A DNA stretch of 64,000 nt, from positions 34,295,501 through 34,359,500 of the forward strand of contig JARKIP010000005.1 of assembly GCA_029990175.1 (NCBI GenBank). Direction: 5' to 3'. Each line of letters begins with the position of its first letter. Position 1 is the first letter of the stretch. Shown here piece by piece: positions 1 through 11,403 of the stretch. The position numbers and the translations under genes were made by a program. The notes under the pieces were generated by a model. That model was not told the origin of the DNA and did no database searches. It saw nothing but the letters and a program-made list of their open reading frames with translations. The stretch comes from Petunia secreta. Taxonomy: Eukaryota > Streptophyta > Magnoliopsida > Solanales > Solanaceae.

Positions 1-1355
1 GGTATATTTATTTCTTCTAATGGGGGAATGGTAGATTCTATTATTTTATTACTTTTTGTATACCATTTTTTAACTACCATATTTAAAGATTCACAGTTAG
101 CTAATTTTCCTGTATATTCAAACCATTTAAAAAATTCTAAACTACACTTCCATTTTTTCATATCTTTCATCCATTTATCTCTAAATGATCTCCTCTGTTC
201 TAAAGTGTAATTGTTTCTATACCATTCTCTTTTAATATTATTCTCTGGTTTTACCCAGAGTTGTTGGAGATATTTTATATCTGGTTCAAATGGTTCCTCT
301 AACGTTATCATTCCTAAGGAGTCATTTATTTCACTAAAGGTTGGGCTTGATGGTTGATTGATTATGACAGGTTTGTATTCTGGTTGTGGAATTTTTTTAC
401 TAAAGTTAACACCTTTTAAATTTTTGCTTATTATGTCTTCTTCCTCCAGGGGACAAGAAGTAGATGGCCTTGAAAAGGACATTCTGGAAGATGAAGATGT
501 AGCGTTAAAGGATCTAGATTTTAGGAATTTTAAATCTATTGATCCATCTGTATGTTGTATAACTTGCTCTATTTGTATAGATTCATTTTCCACTTTTGGT
601 TCCGTGATGGAATCAAAGTGCCATTCATCTTTTGATAAGACTTCATCCCATTTAAGTAATCTTGGGACAAATATATTATGATGTCTAATATTTGCTTCCA
701 TTAACATTGTAACTCCTTTATGAGCTCTACTTGGTTTAGCTTTGGGAGCTAGAGTAGTTTTCATTAATTTATAATATACTCTATATATTATAGCTATTTC
801 TCTGGCTTGATGTTTACTATTTAAATGTTTTGTTTTAATATTTAATGTTAGAGTATCTAATATTGTTGGATCATTAATATCAACTGAGAAATTTGGATAA
901 CAATTAAAGTATACTGGCCCATTTGCCATGTTACTTTGTAATACAGCTATTAATGAATCATCAAAGTTTAAGAATCTATTATCTCTTAATAATAAACATA
1001 TAGGAATATCTAATCCTAGCCTATGAAGTGGTTTTACAGCCACTTGCACTAGTCCTATATGTAGGAACTTATAACTTTTTCTATATTTTTCTATATCTTT
1101 TATAGATAATAGTTGAATTGTTTCAACTGACTGATTTATAGCAATTTTTGATTCACATGTTTTAATATTAAATCTATTTATGAAGTCAAATGCTTCGACT
1201 TCATATATTTTTTCTAACTTTTCTTTGGGAATATTCCAATTTAACAGATTATTTTCTATTTTTGATATTTTATCTATCTCTGTTGATAGGTTTATACTGT
1301 TTAATACTGACTGCGAAGATCCTTCCATTTTAATAATGAACTCCTGGACCGTCAC
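1..1355 (-). CDS. Unit A polyprotein, N-terminal part (cut by window start)
   Basis: The first ~451 residues of the viral polyprotein. The start at 1355 equals the unit B start (9061) shifted by the 7706-bp period. It contains the movement-protein domain (residues ~30-240: LLRDNRF, GPVYFNCYP, an IKTKH stretch), which in this superfamily carries viral genomes through plasmodesmata, and then a linker of unknown role. I see no stop within this part. It shares the unit B variants (EVEAF, NESIQ, SKKIP), so A and B are the same viral type. The capsid and enzyme domains lie outside the window. Confidence 0.85.
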   Translation of the reverse strand, partial: MTVQEFIIKMEGSSQSVLNSINLSTEIDKISKIENNLLNWNIPKEKLEKIYEVEAFDFINRFNIKTCESKIAINQSVETIQLLSIKDIEKYRKSYKFLHIGLVQVAVKPLHRLGLDIPICLLLRDNRFLNFDDSLIAVLQSNMANGPVYFNCYPNFSVDINDPTILDTLTLNIKTKHLNSKHQAREIAIIYRVYYKLMKTTLAPKAKPSRAHKGVTMLMEANIRHHNIFVPRLLKWDEVLSKDEWHFDSITEPKVENESIQIEQVIQHTDGSIDLKFLKSRSFNATSSSSRMSFSRPSTSCPLEEEDIISKNLKGVNFSKKIPQPEYKPVIINQPSSPTFSEINDSLGMITLEEPFEPDIKYLQQLWVKPENNIKREWYRNNYTLEQRRSFRDKWMKDMKKWKCSLEFFKWFEYTGKLANCESLNMVVKKWYTKSNKIIESTIPPLEEINI

Positions 1356-1545
1356 AAGCTTTTCTATAATAACTTTCAGCTATAGGTTTTAACCTAAGTA
1401 TTTCTGAAATATTATTTTGCATATAATGTAGAAAATCAATATTTCCTGTTAAGAGATATCTATATAGATTATCTTTTAAAAGCTTTTCATGGTCATTAAT
1501 TTCTTTATCAATATTTATCCAGAGTTCTAGATAACCTGGATCCAT
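1330..1545 (-). CDS. Unit A small ORF 2 (71 aa), unknown function
   Basis: A conserved 71-residue ORF beginning MDPGYLELW, found unbroken in units A, B, D, E, F and H. Its 3' end overlaps the polyprotein start by 26 nt in another frame, an arrangement suited to leaky scanning or reinitiation on a polycistronic pregenomic RNA. It is acidic and helical-looking, with no motif I recognise. Badnaviruses and tungroviruses have small ORFs in this position, but I infer no homology. This copy has the type I variants (LYRYLL, GVHY). Confidence 0.75.
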   Translation of the reverse strand: MDPGYLELWINIDKEINDHEKLLKDNLYRYLLTGNIDFLHYMQNNISEILRLKPIAESYYRKACDGPGVHY

Positions 1546-1552
1546 ATTTATT

Positions 1553-1726
1553 TTAAAATATTATATTTTTATTTTTATTAAGGAAATCTCTTCTCCAAAG
1601 TTTATAATATAGCAGAAGAGTTTCTTCTACGTAAGGATTATCGTTGTTTATTAAATCAGAAAAACATATATTCATAAAATAGATATAATAATCATTATCA
1701 TTATATTTGTTAAACCAATGTTTCAT
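1553..1726 (-). CDS. Unit A small ORF 1 (57 aa), unknown function
   Basis: A 57-codon ORF starting MKHWFNKYN, found at the same place in all units. It is rich in Tyr, Asp and Asn, and ends 7 nt before the ATG of small ORF 2. In units A, B, E, F and H it has the same length, and in D an extra A changes its end. Because its stop almost touches the next start, it is likely either a real first cistron or a regulatory uORF. I do not recognise the protein. Confidence 0.6.
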   Translation of the reverse strand: MKHWFNKYNDNDYYIYFMNICFSDLINNDNPYVEETLLLYYKLWRRDFLNKNKNIIF

Positions 1727-2486
1727 ATAATACGGGAGTTAAGTGTTTTTTGTTTTGTTATGGGGGGGTTATCCTATAGTTAACTCTACTCTTTTCTATT
1801 AAGGTGTTTTCTTTATTCAGATTTCTTTCGTTCTTATCCTATGTAGCTAAGCGACGGGAACACCAATCCGGGTCCGGCCCTACGTCCTCCTAGACTCAAC
1901 GGGCTAATCCAACGGAACTTTATGGCTTGCCAACGTCTAAACCGGAGATTAATCGGTTACCTCGACACAAGGATAAGGACTAAGAGATATGAACAAGAAA
2001 ACAGGCTTAACAGAAAATTTCGAGTTAACAAGGATAACAGATGATTTAGCCGACGATCATATTGGCTCTGATACCATAGGGGCAATAGAACTTCGCGGAA
2101 AACATATTTATGAAATTAAAAGATTAATAATTAAATAAAATCTAATAATTAAAATAAATATTGAAAATATTTAATTGAACAGAAGACTTACTATTAAATT
2201 CAGAACTGTTTATTGAACTTCAGAGAACATTTGTTTACAGAGAGAGTAATACAGAGAATGTAGGCAATATTTCGAAGGGGATTTTCGAGTGATGCCTTAC
2301 TTCTGATTTCTATTCGTATTTATAGCTGCTAATAATACTATTCTCCTTTACAGGTGGAGAGCTATTAACGGGGAATCTTTATCTTTTATAAAGTAAGATA
2401 AGATTTACATTATTGCTGATAATGGGTTCTTGTCAGGAATCTTATCTTCACAAAAGTAAAGTAAGATCTATTTGTCGTCTTCTTCT
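1727..2486 (-). promoter_or_regulatory. Viral leader between units B and A: promoter, poly(A) signal, primer site
   Basis: Non-coding 760 bp on the minus strand between the 397-aa ORF of B and ORF 1 of A. In reading order it has GATAAG-type repeats, a TATA box (TATAAATA, 2327-2334), AATAAA (2209-2214) and the tRNA-Met primer-binding site (2063-2076). The TATA box lies about 110 bp before AATAAA, as expected of a terminally redundant pararetroviral transcript whose poly(A) signal is passed on the first transit. After the primer site comes ~330 nt of leader before ORF 1. Confidence 0.8.
2063..2076 (-). other. tRNA-Met primer-binding site, leader B-A
   Basis: TGGTATCAGAGCCA on the minus strand, complementary to the 3' end of plant initiator tRNA-Met. 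It is the start of minus-strand DNA synthesis and of the conventional viral map. Confidence 0.9.
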
Positions 2487-3680
2487 TTAAAATTCCGTGA
2501 GATACGCTTGAGCAATCCCGTGTGGGTCCTCCATATCTCCATTATCTTCTGTTGATGCTGTTGATGATGCAGTATCCAATAATTCAGTAATTTGAGCTAT
2601 TTCATTGCCGTTTGCTTGGTCTAAATTCGCCAAGGCCTGTTGAAGTTTCCTTTTCAATGCTTCTTTGGATAATCTGTTAGCTGATTCGGTCTTTATCTGA
2701 CTTTGTACCTGTTTATTTTTAGGGGTCCATCCCTTGATTTTAATAGTCTTAACAAGGTATCTGACCTTGTATAGTACTTCAATGTTAAACTCCCAACTGA
2801 TAATGTAGGACACTCTTTTTGCCACAAAGAATTTACATAATTGTATATATTCTGGTAATGCCGCTAATTCTTCATTTTCTTTTTGATAATTTGTGTGTAG
2901 CTGTTTGAAAGAAGGTGATAATACTCTTTCATCTGCTCTGAATATACTCCACCATTCATAGAACCATCTGGGAATGGGACTTGTTGAAATCTGTTCACAG
3001 AACTTGACAAACCATGAATGGCTGCCAGGTCTTAAATATATAAAGTTAATCCATGCGTTTTTATAGTCATAAAAATTGTAACTTGATATTTTAAAATCAA
3101 CTGGTAATGGGAATTGGATTGGCGTGTGTAGATGATCTACTGGCCAGTCCGCAGGGCTTAAAATCTTTTTTATAGTAAACTTGGAGTATCGAATACTCCT
3201 CGGATCATTTTTGTCTGCTAATTCATTCTCGATTTCTATTGAATTTGTTGCTATTAATATGGCCTCATAAAACTCTCTTGTTTTATAAGGGTTATCGGTT
3301 TCTATGTAATTCCTGTCTGAGTAGCAGGTCTTGATAATTTCTGTAATTCGTTTTTCAACGAACTTTCTTTCAATGGCAATAACTGGTATCTGTTGACTAT
3401 TTATCCAATCGAATTTTTGAGGGTTTGCTGTTGAAGAGCTTGCTGCTTGTTCATGTTTGATAGGAGGCTGTACCGCCTCAGAATAACTGTTTATACTTCT
3501 CCTGGCATAACTATTTAATGACTGTTTTGAAGTTCCGGATATTGTTTCCTTCTTTACCGGGGTTGGAGGAGGTAATTGAGGAAATTCTGCTAGGGCTGTA
3601 TATCTGTTTATGTGTGGGTTCTGGTTATGGTGCCGCTCCATGAATTGCCTTGGGGGCCTTACTGGAAATAAGGGCCGCAT
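2487..3680 (-). CDS. Unit B ORF 4 (397 aa), unknown function
   Basis: Intact 397-codon ORF overlapping the polyprotein 3' end by 56 nt. The N-terminus is Pro- and Gln-rich and disordered-looking (PPPTPVKKE). A conserved-looking core from ~90 to 330 is rich in Trp, Tyr and Phe (FYEAIL, YNFYDYKNAW, HSWFVKFCEQ, RWFYEWWSIF). The C-terminus from ~335 is a Lys/Gln helix with an acidic tail. Proteins of about this size follow the polyprotein in some caulimovirids (tungrovirus ORF 4, florendovirus ORF 2), but I cannot show homology. A translational transactivator or silencing suppressor is possible and unproven. This copy differs from C, D and E at MERHH, IFRAD and STASTED. Confidence 0.8.
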   Translation of the reverse strand: MRPLFPVRPPRQFMERHHNQNPHINRYTALAEFPQLPPPTPVKKETISGTSKQSLNSYARRSINSYSEAVQPPIKHEQAASSSTANPQKFDWINSQQIPVIAIERKFVEKRITEIIKTCYSDRNYIETDNPYKTREFYEAILIATNSIEIENELADKNDPRSIRYSKFTIKKILSPADWPVDHLHTPIQFPLPVDFKISSYNFYDYKNAWINFIYLRPGSHSWFVKFCEQISTSPIPRWFYEWWSIFRADERVLSPSFKQLHTNYQKENEELAALPEYIQLCKFFVAKRVSYIISWEFNIEVLYKVRYLVKTIKIKGWTPKNKQVQSQIKTESANRLSKEALKRKLQQALANLDQANGNEIAQITELLDTASSTASTEDNGDMEDPHGIAQAYLTEF

Positions 3681-6600
3681 GATTTTTCTGTAAGAATTCT
3701 CTGGTTAAAAAATCTGGAAGACTATTGTCTTCTCCTTTAATAAATTCTATTTGAAAATCAAAGCTAGATAATAAAGCTTGCCATCTGGCAAATATTTGTT
3801 TTGAAACTAAATTTTTAACATCTTTTTGCAAAACATCTTTTGCTGCTTTACAGTCAACTCTTAAAAGAAATTCTTTGTTTATTAGATCATCTTGAAATTT
3901 AGTTATACATAAAACTATTGATAAAATTTCTTTTTTTATAGTACTATAATTTTTTTTGAGTTCCGTTCCATATGCCAGAGCAGTATCGGACTAATTGTTC
4001 AGACTCTTTTGGAGAGAGACGCTGTTTAAGAATTCTTTCGAAACCTATTTCAGAGGCATCGGTTTCAACAATCATAAAGGCATCCGGATGTGGTATGCCT
4101 AGACATGGAAGTCTTTGAACAATTCTTTTGACCTTTTGGACTGTTTGTGTTTGTTCTTGGCTCCAAGGAATTGGATTTTTCCTAAGACGCTGATAAAGGG
4201 GTTCACATATTTGTCTAAGATTTGGAATAAAATCTGAGACATAGTTGAGGCTTCCTAAAAATCTTTGTAACTGAGTTTTATCTGTTAAAACATCTGGAAA
4301 TTTTGTAGAAAATTCTATGGCTCTATAAATTGGTTTATACATGCCTTGAGATAAGTCATGTCCTAAAAATCTGATAGAGGTTTGAAATAGTTTGATCTTT
4401 TTGGCACTCACTACCAGCCCATTTTTCTTAATAATATTAAGAAATATCTTTAAATGCTTAAAATGTTGATCTATATTTTCTGAAAATATTAATACGTCAT
4501 CTATATAAACTATTGAGAATGAACTATATGGATTAAATATATTATTCATTATATTTTGAAATTCTGATGGGGCATTTTTTAATCCAAAGGGCATAACATT
4601 CCATTCATATTGGCCAAAAGGCACATTAAATGCTGTTTTATACTTATCCCTTTCATCTATTTGGATTTGCCAAAATCCTGATTTCATATCAAATTTACTA
4701 TATATTTTAGCCTTATACGTTCTTTTTAATAAATCTCTTTTATTTGGAATTGGATATCGTATCCATCTTAATACTTTGTTTAAAGGTTTATAATTTATAA
4801 CTAATCTTGGAGCTCCTCTTTCTCGTTCAGCATTGTTATTAACATAAAATGCGGAACAACTCCAAGGTGACTTAGAGGGACGAATTATTTTCTTTTCTAA
4901 TAATTCATTAATTTCCTTTTTACAATATTCCATTAATTCTTGGTTCATTTGAATTGGTCTAGCCTTAGTGGGGATAGATCCATCTTCAAATCCTTCTATA
5001 TATGGTAATCGTACTATATGCCTTTTTCTTTCCCAAAAGGCATTAGGTAGATCTGAACAAACTTCAGATTCTATTTCTTTTTGGGCTTGTAGTATTTTAT
5101 CTTGAATTAATTTATCTTTAAGCTGGTCTTCTATTTTAACAATTTTAATTTCATCTTTTATGTAGTTTATTTGATTTTTTATCATTTGTATTTTATAGAT
5201 ACTTCTTTCTTTTAGAGTATCTATTTCTTTTTGTTTTGGACCATTTAGGAAATAAAATATTATTTCTTTACCAAGATTATTGGTAGTAATACCTGTTGTA
5301 TTTACTGTAAAAGGAGATATCTGAGTTAAAAAGGGAGTTCCTAATATGACTTCTTCGTTCAATTCTTTTATTAGAATAAATGTATTTTTAAAGCATATGT
5401 TATTATTACATATATGTGCATTAGATAATTTATATTTTATTTTAAGTTTTTCTCCTGATGCAGAGAATAATTTTGCTGATGTTTTATCACAATATTTTGT
5501 TGGAATCAATCCTTCTACTATACAATTTTGGTCAGCACCAGAGTCTAGTAAAGCTACTGTCTGGATACTGTATTCACTATTTATGACTAATTTTATTGGT
5601 ACATACCATTTTTGAGACTTAATTTTAGAGATAGCCAAGACTCCTAATTCGTCGTCTTGTGCTTCTACTTGTTTAGTATTTGAACTTTCTCCTATTATTT
5701 TAGAATTTAACTCCTTTTGAGTTTCTTGACTTAATTCTAGAGCAAGGTTTTCTTCCTCTATTTTATTAACTTTTTGTTTTAATATGTTAACTTCTTGTTT
5801 TAATGTTGCTAATTCTGCATAAAGATCTGATATAGATATTTTTTCTTCTTTTTTATCAAATTTTTGTAGAATATTTTTCATACTAAAAGGATTGGATATG
5901 TTAGGTTTATTTGATTCTCTACTTAAGACTATATCTTTTAATTTTAAAAGATATTCTCTTTTAATTTCTTCATCCTTTATTTGATCTATTAGATCAAAGA
6001 AGAATTCTTTATTTTCATTTGATATGACTTTTATTGAACCTGTCCCGCAGGTACATAATCCTCTAGGACAATCACACTCTGATTCGGAAGTGTAACTATC
6101 ACTAGACTCATATGCTATATTAATTTGTTCATCATCACTTATGATATCCGTGGATGAACTTTCTTCTTCACTATTATCATTTTCGTCTAGTATAGCATAT
6201 ATTTTATTCTTAATGTCTTCATCTAATTCTAAACTATTAATCTTATTTTTCTTCTTTGTCTTGACTCTACAATCATTTGCTTTATGGCCTTGTTTTCCAC
6301 AATTATAGCATCTTTCTTTAAAAGAAGGTTGCTTATTTTGACTTGCATTTTTTGGATTTTTCTTCTTATATCTTTTGGAAGATTTTCTTTTATAATTACT
6401 ACTATTGCTACTTTTGTCTTTTCTATTTATCTTTTTAGATCTTTTTGTTGCCTCGGTAGACGGGGCAGTTATCTTAGTATAACCAAAATCACTACAGAAA
6501 TTTCCTAATTCTTTCTTAGTGATTTTATAATCTCTTTTTAACTGATTTTTTAATTTCATATCAGTACATAGTTCTAAAGCTGTTATGTTAATAAAGCTTA

Positions 6601-9061
6601 CTATATCACCATAGGTTAATCCGTCATAAGGTATTTCACCGTTAAATCTATCTTTTATTTTTTGTCTAACTTTATCTGCAAATAAATGTGGTAGTCCACT
6701 TATAAATTTTTCTTTCCAATAACTATGATTACAATCTTCTCTAATCATTACTTTGTTTAGAAATATGTCTTTATACCATTTAAAGTCATGTAATTTTGGA
6801 CATGATAAATTAGATAATATTTCTAAGCTTCTATCTTTAAATACTTTTGGTTCTCCAATAAAGTGTTTAATTATAGCATATAATAAAGTATTTATAGCAT
6901 CTTCACGTACTTGTTCTTCTATTGTTTGATTAGTACTATTACTTTCTTGTTTAACTACCTTTATGATTGTAGTAGCATTAAGGACAGTTTCTCTATCTCT
7001 ATCTGACAGATAGTTGTCCCACCAATTTTTTAACATTCCTGTAAATCCGTAAGAAAGCAGGGTTGCTGCTTGCTTATCTGTATTACCTTTTATTTTATAG
7101 GCTGTTGCTGCTATTCCCATTTCATGTAATCTATTTAGTATTTGATGTTCTGCTTGTCCATCTATATTCCATTCAGTTATAGCATCACCTGAGTGAGAAC
7201 TAAATGATACTAGATGTTCTTCTTCATACTGTATATCAGGAAATGTGGGTTTTTTATAATAATTTTTCTTATGATGATAATTAGATCCTAATTTATTTAA
7301 TTGATTATTTAATTCAGATAAGGTTTTTACCGAATTTTCTTTTTCTTTTGGAATTGTATTTATCGTTAAAGATGATTTTAACCTTTTAGTAATTTCATCT
7401 AGAACATCACCTTTTATTTCTAATCCACCTTTAGGAAGACTAGGGAATTTATCTTTTGACATACTAGGTAGCCTGAAAATTGGATTTTCTTCAATATTAT
7501 CTTCAAATTTTATTCTTTTTTCTGGAAATGGTTTAAAAGAAGACTTGCTTCTCGCTTCTTCTACTTGATTGGCTATGACATGTAGTATTTGATTTGTATA
7601 ATTACTTTGTTCTATTAATTTATTAATATCTTTGTTTTTAGGTTCTCCTTGGGCATCTATTGATGTTCTTTTAAAAGGATTTCCTATTACTACTTTATCA
7701 CCTACTGGTATATTTATTTCTTCTAATGGGGGAATGGTAGATTCTATTATTTTATTACTTTTTGTATACCATTTTTTAACTACCATATTTAAAGATTCAC
7801 AGTTAGCTAATTTTCCTGTATATTCAAACCATTTAAAAAATTCTAAACTACACTTCCATTTTTTCATATCTTTCATCCATTTATCTCTAAATGATCTCCT
7901 CTGTTCTAAAGTGTAATTGTTTCTATACCATTCTCTTTTAATATTATTCTCTGGTTTTACCCAGAGTTGTTGGAGATATTTTATATCTGGTTCAAATGGT
8001 TCCTCTAACGTTATCATTCCTAAGGAGTCATTTATTTCACTAAAGGTTGGGCTTGATGGTTGATTGATTATGACAGGTTTGTATTCTGGTTGTGGAATTT
8101 TTTTACTAAAGTTAACACCTTTTAAATTTTTGCTTATTATGTCTTCTTCCTCCAGGGGACAAGAAGTAGATGGCCTTGAAAAGGACATTCTGGAAGATGA
8201 AGATGTAGCGTTAAAGGATCTAGATTTTAGGAATTTTAAATCTATTGATCCATCTGTATGTTGTATAACTTGCTCTATTTGTATAGATTCATTTTCCACT
8301 TTTGGTTCCGTGATGGAATCAAAGTGCCATTCATCTTTTGATAAGACTTCATCCCATTTAAGTAATCTTGGGACAAATATATTATGATGTCTAATATTTG
8401 CTTCCATTAACATTGTAACTCCTTTATGAGCTCTACTTGGTTTAGCTTTGGGAGCTAGAGTAGTTTTCATTAATTTATAATATACTCTATATATTATAGC
8501 TATTTCCCTGGCTTGATGTTTACTATTTAAATGTTTTGTTTTAATATTTAATGTTAGAGTATCTAATATTGTTGGATCATTAATATCAACTGAGAAATTT
8601 GGATAACAATTAAAGTATACTGGCCCATTTGCCATGTTACTTTGTAATACAGCTATTAATGAATCATCAAAGTTTAAGAATCTATTATCTCTTAATAATA
8701 AACATATAGGAATATCTAATCCTAGCCTATGAAGTGGTTTTACAGCCACTCGCACTAGTCCTATATGTAGGAACTTATAACTTTTTCTATATTTTTCTAT
8801 ATCTTTTATAGATAATAGTTGAATTGTTTCAACTGACTGATTTATAGCAATTGTTGATTCACATGTTTTAATATTAAATCTATTTATGAAGTCAAATGCT
8901 TCGACTTCATATATTTTTTCTAACTTTTCTTTGGGAATATTCCAATTTAACAGATTATTTTCTATTTTTGATATTTTATCTATCTCTGTTGATAGGTTTA
9001 TACTGTTTAATACTGACTGCGAAGATCCTTCCATTTTAATAATGAACTCCTGGACCGTCAC
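3625..9061 (-). pseudogene. Unit B viral polyprotein, frameshifted in RNase H
   Basis: Encodes movement protein, capsid region, CCHC knuckle (CYNCGKQGHKANDC, residue ~918), protease (LLDSGAD, ~1173), RT (YIDD, ~1519) and RNase H (VETDASE, ~1668). One open frame spans 9061-3944. A T-run of eight (3950-3957), where the other units have seven, shifts the frame inside RNase H. The last ~105 residues then continue in another frame to 3625. A nearby change gives GFERIL where C and D have GFGGIL. Everything upstream of the shift is open, so this is the longest uninterrupted polyprotein reading frame in the window (1705 codons). It is type I at the VVKQESNSTNQT block and at HKANDC. Confidence 0.9.
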
Positions 9062-9251
9062 AAGCTTTTCTATAATAACTTTCAGCTATAGGTTTTAACC
9101 TAAGTATTTCTGAAATATTATTTTGCATATAATGTAGAAAATCAATATTTCCTGTTAAGAGATATCTATATAGATTATCTTTTAAAAGCTTTTCATGGTC
9201 ATTAATTTCTTTATCAATATTTATCCAGAGTTCTAGATAACCTGGATCCAT
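9036..9251 (-). CDS. Unit B small ORF 2 (71 aa)
   Basis: Same 71-residue ORF as in unit A, with identical protein (type I: LYRYLL, GVHY). It overlaps the polyprotein start at 9061 by 26 nt. Function unknown. Confidence 0.75.
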   Translation of the reverse strand: MDPGYLELWINIDKEINDHEKLLKDNLYRYLLTGNIDFLHYMQNNISEILRLKPIAESYYRKACDGPGVHY

Positions 9252-9258
9252 ATTTATT

Positions 9259-9432
9259 TTAAAATATTATATTTTTATTTTTATTAAGGAAATCTCTTCT
9301 CCAAAGTTTATAATATAGCAGAAGAGTTTCTTCTACGTAAGGATTATCGTTGTTTATTAAATCAGAAAAACATATATTCATAAAATAGATATAATAATCA
9401 TTATCATTATATTTGTTAAACCAATGTTTCAT
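9259..9432 (-). CDS. Unit B small ORF 1 (57 aa)
   Basis: The MKHWF ORF of 57 codons, ending 7 nt before the ATG of ORF 2. It is unbroken. Its upstream leader is cut by the inversion at 9768, so in its present position it has no viral promoter or primer site in front of it. Confidence 0.6.
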   Translation of the reverse strand: MKHWFNKYNDNDYYIYFMNICFSDLINNDNPYVEETLLLYYKLWRRDFLNKNKNIIF

Positions 9433-9768
9433 ATAATACGGGAGTTAAGTGTTTTTTGTTTTCTTATGGGGGGGTTATCCTATAGTTAACTCTACTCTTT
9501 TCTATTAAGGTGTTTTCTTTATTCAGATTTCTTTCGTTCTTATCCTATGTAGCTAAGCGACGGGAACACCAATCCGGGTCCGGCCCTACGTCCTCCTAGA
9601 CTCAACGGGCTAATCCAACGGAACTTTATGGCTTGCCAACGTCTAAACCGGAGATTAATCGGTTACCTCGACACAAGGATAAGGACTAAGAGATATGAAC
9701 AAGAAAACAGGCTTAACAGAAAATTTCGAGTTAACAAGGATAACAGATGATTTAACCGACGATCATAT
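9433..9768 (-). promoter_or_regulatory. Unit B leader remnant, downstream of the lost primer site
   Basis: The 336 nt of leader that normally follow the primer-binding site. Sequence matches the B-A leader up to GATCATAT at 9768 and then changes to plus-strand polyprotein. The TATA box, AATAAA and primer site that belong to this unit are separated from it: the TATA box was lost in the unit F deletion, and the other parts lie at 30228-30368. Confidence 0.8.
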
Positions 9769-9772
9769 ATGT
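9766..9772. other. Left inversion breakpoint
   Basis: Minus-strand leader stops at 9768. Plus-strand polyprotein, at the RT/RNase H linker, starts at 9770 (TGTTCAAAGAC). Base 9769 matches neither side and may be filler. The same two regions, primer site and RT/RNase H linker, are joined at 30368/30369. Confidence 0.85.
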
Positions 9773-10265
9773 TCAAAGACTTCCATGTCTAGGCATACCA
9801 CATCCGGATGCCTTTATGATTGTTGAAACCGTTGCCTCTGAAATAGGTTTCGGAGGAATTCTTAAACAGCGTCTCTCTCCAAAAGAGTCTGAACAATTAG
9901 TCCGATACTGCTCTGGCATATGGAACGGAACTCAAAAAAATTATAGTACTATAAAAAAAGAAATTTTATCAATAGTTTTATGTATAACTAAATTTCAAGA
10001 TGATCTAATAAACAAAGAATTTCTTTTAAGAGTTGACTGTAAAGCAGCAAAAGATGTTTTGCAAAAAGATGTTAAAAATTTAGTTTCAAAACAAATATTT
10101 GCCAGATGGCAAGCTTTATTATCTAGCTTTGATTTTCAAATAGAATTTATTAAAGGAGAAGACAATAGTCTTCCAGATTTTTTAACCAGAGAATTCTTAC
10201 AGAAAAATCATGCGGCCCTTATTTCCAGTAAGGCCCCCAAGGCAATTCATGGAGCAGCACCATAA
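9770..10265 (+). pseudogene. Unit C polyprotein 3' fragment: RNase H with an Asp-to-Val change
   Basis: The last ~165 codons of the polyprotein, in frame to the usual stop at 10265. The first catalytic Asp of RNase H is replaced: the motif reads VETVASE (GTT at 9831-9833), where D, E and B have VETDASE. That should remove metal binding and activity. The rest of the fragment matches D (GFGGIL, type II). There is no start of its own. It was probably the 3' half of unit H before the inversion. Confidence 0.88.
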
Positions 10266-11403
10266 CCAGAACCCACACATAAACAGATATACAGCCCTAG
10301 CAGAATTTCCTCAATTACCTCCTCCAACCCCGGTAAAGAAGGAAACAATATCCGGAACTTCAAAACAGTCATTAAATAGTTATGCCAGGAGAAGTATAAA
10401 CAGTTATTCTGAGGCGGTACAGCCTCCTATCAAACATGAACAAGCAGCAAGCTCTTCAACAGCAAACCCTCAAAAATTCGATTGGATAAATAGTCAACAG
10501 ATACCAGTTATTGCCATTGAAAGAAAGTTCGTTGAAAAACGAATTACAGAAATTATCAAGACCTGCTACTCAGACAGGAATTACATAGAAACCGATAACC
10601 CTTATAAAACAAGAGAGTTTTATGAGGCCATATTAATAGCAACAAATTCAATAGAAATCGAGAATGAATTAGCAGACAAAAATGATCCGAGGAGTATTCG
10701 ATACTCCAAGTTTACTATAAAAAAGATTTTAAGCCCTGCGGACTGGCCAGTAGATCATCTACACACGCCAATCCAATTCCCATTACCAGTTGATTTTAAA
10801 ATATCAAGTTACAATTTTTATGACTATAAAAACGCATGGATTAACTTTATATATTTAAGACCTGGCAGCCATTCATGGTTTGTCAAGTTCTGTGAACAGA
10901 TTTCAACAAGTCCCATTCCCAGATGGTTCTATGAATGGTGGAGTATATTCGGAGCAGATGAAAGAGTATTATCACCTTCTTTCAAACAGCTACACACAAA
11001 TTATCAAAAAGAAAATGAAGAATTAGCGGCATTACCAGAATATATACAATTATGTAAATTCTTTGTGGCAAAAAGAGTGTCCTACATTATCAGTTGGGAG
11101 TTTAACATTGAAGTACTATACAAGGTCAGATACCTCGTTAAGACTATTAAAATCAAGGGATGGACCCCTAAAAATAAACAGGTACAAAGTCAGATAAAGA
11201 CCGAATCAGCTAACAGATTATCCAAAGAAGCATTGAAAAGGAAACTTCAACAGGCCTTGGCGAATTTAGACCAAGCAAACGGCAATGAAATAGCTCAAAT
11301 TACTGAATTATTGGATACTGCATCATCAACAGCATCAGCAGAAGATAATGGAGATATGGAGGACCCACACGGGATTGCTCAAGCGTATCTCACGGAATTT
11401 TAA
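10210..11403 (+). CDS. Unit C ORF 4 (397 aa), unknown function
   Basis: Intact copy of the 397-aa protein, overlapping the end of the polyprotein fragment by 56 nt. It matches the unit D protein (MEQHH, IFGAD, STASAED). Same layout: Pro-rich N-terminus, aromatic core, Lys/Gln-rich helix, acidic C-terminus. Unlike the polyproteins, this ORF is open in three of its four copies (B, C, D). Confidence 0.8.
   Translation: MRPLFPVRPPRQFMEQHHNQNPHINRYTALAEFPQLPPPTPVKKETISGTSKQSLNSYARRSINSYSEAVQPPIKHEQAASSSTANPQKFDWINSQQIPVIAIERKFVEKRITEIIKTCYSDRNYIETDNPYKTREFYEAILIATNSIEIENELADKNDPRSIRYSKFTIKKILSPADWPVDHLHTPIQFPLPVDFKISSYNFYDYKNAWINFIYLRPGSHSWFVKFCEQISTSPIPRWFYEWWSIFGADERVLSPSFKQLHTNYQKENEELAALPEYIQLCKFFVAKRVSYIISWEFNIEVLYKVRYLVKTIKIKGWTPKNKQVQSQIKTESANRLSKEALKRKLQQALANLDQANGNEIAQITELLDTASSTASAEDNGDMEDPHGIAQAYLTEF

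Noticed and set aside
8064..8387. 107-codon plus-strand frame (MIMTGLYSG...) recurring at 358, 13210, 20583, 28286 and 34280
   Set aside because: It is antisense to the viral polyprotein in every unit. It recurs only because the units repeat.
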